From: an uncultured bacterium
GTDB lineage: Bacteria > Bacillota_A > Clostridia > Oscillospirales > Oscillospiraceae
Reading direction: 5' to 3'
DNA: 7,245 nucleotides
Assembly: GCA_905214605.1 (NCBI GenBank)
Contig: CAJMMY010000052.1
Coordinates: forward strand, 1 to 7,245
Part shown: piece by piece, positions 5,778 to 7,245 of the stretch
Layout: the number at the start of each line of letters is the position of its first letter
Numbering within the stretch: position 1 is the stretch's first letter
Program-made: the position numbers and the translations under genes
The notes under the pieces: generated by a model
Told to the model about the DNA's origin: nothing
Seen by the model: the letters and a program-made list of their open reading frames with translations, nothing else
Databases searched by the model: none

Positions 5778-7066
5778 TCCCAATCCTCCTTCTTCGGAGG
5801 TTCCGGAGTGGTGGAATAGGCTTTCACCCGACCCCAGATTTCCGGTTTCACCGTAGCGTCTACCACCATGCAGTCCTCAGCATATTCCAGACTATGCACG
5901 GCAGCCTCCCGCTGGAGCAAATCAATCAGATTGCCGGCGGAGTAGGGAATCCGCAGCACAGCATGATGCTTGCCGCGGCTGAGAATTTCCGCAATCATGG
6001 TCTGTAAGCTGTCCAGACCCTCGCCGGTCCGGGCAGAAACGCAAACGGTATGTTCTCCGTGGGGCAGAATTCCGAAATATCGGTCGCACTTGTTGAAAAC
6101 TCTGATGCAGGGCGTTTCTTCCGCACCCAATTCCCGAATCAAGCTGTCCACAACCCGGGCTTGCTCCTCCCATTCGGGGTTGGAAATGTCAATGACATGG
6201 AGCAGTACGTCCGCATATTTCAGCTCTTCCAACGTGGCCTTAAAAGCCTCCACCAACTGGGTGGGCAGCTTGCGGATAAATCCCACGGTATCGGACAGCA
6301 GCACCTCTTGGGTATCCGGGAGCCGGAGATGACGGGTGGTGGTGTCCAACGTATCAAACAGACGGTCGTTGGCGGGGATACCGGCATCGGTCATGGCGTT
6401 CAGCAGGGAAGATTTTCCTGCGTTGGTATATCCCACCAATGCCACCACGGGCACAGCGTTCTTTTCCCGCTGCCGCCGCTGGGTGGAGCGGACTTTCCGC
6501 ACGGCCTCCAATTCCTCTTCCAGTTTCTGAATCTTCCGGCGAATGTGACGGCGGTCGGATTCCAACTGGGTTTCGCCGGGACCGCGGGTACCCATAGCGC
6601 CTTCCTGACGCTCCAGATGGGTCCACATACCGGTCAAACGGGGCAGCAGATATTTGTACTGAGCCAGTTCTACCTGCAACTGACCCTCTCGGGTCTGCGC
6701 CCGCTGGGCAAAAATATCCAGAATCAAGCCGGAGCGGTCCAGCACTTTGGCACCCAGATCTTCGCTGAGCACCCGCATCTGAGAGGGAGACAGCTCATTG
6801 TCAAACACGGCCAAATCGCAGTTGTTGACTTCCATCAGAAATTTCAGTTCCTGCACTTTACCGTCTCCGATGAAGGAGCGGGGCTCCGGGGTGGCGCGAT
6901 TTTGCAGCAGCCGGCCGATGGCCTCGCCGCCTGCGGTTTCCACCAATGCAGCCAGCTCGTCCATGGAGGAATCCGTGGACCGCTCGGCCGGGTCCATACT
7001 GGCTGCGGACAACCCCGCCAGCATCGCGCGTTCGGTTTTACGTTCAATGTTATTGATGGTGCTCAA
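5774..7066 (-). CDS. hflX: GTPase HflX
   Basis: Ribosome-binding TRAFAC-class GTPase that splits or rescues stalled 70S/50S ribosomes under stress; 430 aa. The N-terminal HflX domain (about 12-170) includes ERAMLAGL (13-20), FIGDGKVQEL (65-74), LSPSQMRVL (92-100) and LDRSGLILDIFAQRAQTREG (109-128). The glycine-rich GTRGPGETQLESDRR (159-173) leads into the coiled linker (about 175-203). The G domain has Walker A GYTNAGKSS (212-220), TLDTTTR (239-245), DTVGF (259-263), NKCD (325-328) and SAR (344-346); a C-terminal domain follows to 430. All GTPase motifs are intact. The only start upstream of the conserved ERAM segment is TTG at 7066, overlapping the preceding NUDIX stop as TTGA. Purines GAGAGG sit almost on the start, so initiation probably depends on ribosomes terminating the upstream gene. 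Confidence 0.96.
   Translation of the reverse strand: MSTINNIERKTERAMLAGLSAASMDPAERSTDSSMDELAALVETAGGEAIGRLLQNRATPEPRSFIGDGKVQELKFLMEVNNCDLAVFDNELSPSQMRVLSEDLGAKVLDRSGLILDIFAQRAQTREGQLQVELAQYKYLLPRLTGMWTHLERQEGAMGTRGPGETQLESDRRHIRRKIQKLEEELEAVRKVRSTQRRQREKNAVPVVALVGYTNAGKSSLLNAMTDAGIPANDRLFDTLDTTTRHLRLPDTQEVLLSDTVGFIRKLPTQLVEAFKATLEELKYADVLLHVIDISNPEWEEQARVVDSLIRELGAEETPCIRVFNKCDRYFGILPHGEHTVCVSARTGEGLDSLQTMIAEILSRGKHHAVLRIPYSAGNLIDLLQREAAVHSLEYAEDCMVVDATVKPEIWGRVKAYSTTPEPPKKEDWE
5785..5791 (-). promoter_or_regulatory. yigZ ribosome binding site inside the end of hflX
   Basis: AAGGAGG embedded in the last hflX codons, 7 nt before ATG 5777. It decides between the ATG and the upstream in-frame TTG (5783), which would directly abut this site. 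Confidence 0.8.
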
Positions 7067-7245
7067 TCCTCTCTTTTCGTCAAGTCCATGGCTTTGCCGT
7101 CCAACGCGGCATACACCAGTTTGTCGCCTTCATATTGCAGTTTCAGGGAGAAAAAGGGGCGGTCCTCCCGGAGCAGCCGGAGAAAAATCCGGTCGCCCTC
7201 CCACTTGGGCAGGGCATCCAGAAACTCCAGGCTCACCCATTGCAG
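7063..7245 (-). CDS. NUDIX hydrolase, MutT/8-oxo-dGTP diphosphatase-like, C-terminal part
   Basis: The frame runs in from the right edge and ends at TGA 7065-7063; 60 residues are visible. The pattern LQWVSLEFLDALPKWEGDRI (residues 1-20), then FLRLLREDRPFFSLKLQYEG (21-40), is typical of the C-terminus of clostridial MutT-like NUDIX proteins annotated as 8-oxo-dGTP diphosphatases: Leu-x-Trp-Val, then Leu-Pro-x-Trp-Glu-Gly-Asp-Arg, then Phe-Phe-Ser-x-Lys-Leu-x-Tyr. The NUDIX box itself would lie upstream, outside the window, so activity cannot be confirmed. The stop overlaps the hflX TTG by four bases (TTGA), indicating coupled translation. With dgt nearby, it suggests a dNTP-pool-maintenance theme (inference). 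Confidence 0.75.
   Translation of the reverse strand: MQWVSLEFLDALPKWEGDRIFLRLLREDRPFFSLKLQYEGDKLVYAALDGKAMDLTKRED

Noticed and set aside
5778..5783. TTG at 5783 as the yigZ start
   Set aside because: It would lie directly against the AAGGAGG site; the ATG at 5777 has ideal 7-nt spacing and forms an ATGA overlap with the hflX stop.
2240..7063. Very frequent CCGG-containing words, such as ttccgg, as a possible dispersed repeat or motif
   Set aside because: They fall in many codon phases of coding DNA and are explained by CGG arginine and CCG/GAA dipeptide codon preferences in a GC-rich genome.

Overview
The window looks like a chromosomal segment of a moderately GC-rich Gram-positive Clostridia-type bacterium, most likely in or near the Oscillospiraceae/Ruminococcaceae. 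That placement is an inference from the SigA-type sigma factor with a Lys/Ala/Glu-rich N-terminal stretch, the dgt-dnaG-rpoD gene order, strong AGGAGG-type ribosome binding sites, and CGG/CCG-rich codon use. No 16S rRNA gene or other decisive marker is present.

Layout. Positions 1-726 hold a plus-strand accessory segment: the 3' end of an unrecognised gene (1-302), a 66-codon gene with a CxxCxCxxC cluster (316-516), a GC-rich hairpin (529-565), a 27-codon ORF with a good ribosome binding site (589-672), and a strong intrinsic terminator (676-726). Positions 727-893 are a short AT-rich convergent gap with three degenerate copies of a repeat of about 54 bp and a weak terminator candidate for rpoD. 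The rest is a minus-strand block. Read in transcription order from the right edge it is: the C-terminus of a NUDIX (MutT-like) hydrolase, hflX, yigZ, an AT-rich gap with a hairpin and a good sigma-A-type promoter, then dgt, dnaG and rpoD.

How the genes fit together. dgt-dnaG-rpoD is a Clostridia-style version of the macromolecular synthesis operon. It couples dNTP control (Dgt), primer synthesis (DnaG) and housekeeping transcription initiation (SigA/RpoD) under a promoter at 5056-5084. The upstream group NUDIX-hflX-yigZ is tightly packed, with stop/start overlaps of TTGA and ATGA, which indicates translational coupling. It combines nucleotide-pool sanitation, ribosome rescue/splitting and an IMPACT-family protein. 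dnaG and hflX appear to start with TTG.

The core genes are ordinary, and no large undescribed system is visible. The parts that deserve a second look are the small plus-strand genes (especially the 27-residue Trp-rich amphipathic peptide ending 3 nt before a terminator hairpin), the convergent intergenic repeats, and the hairpin plus promoter in front of dgt.
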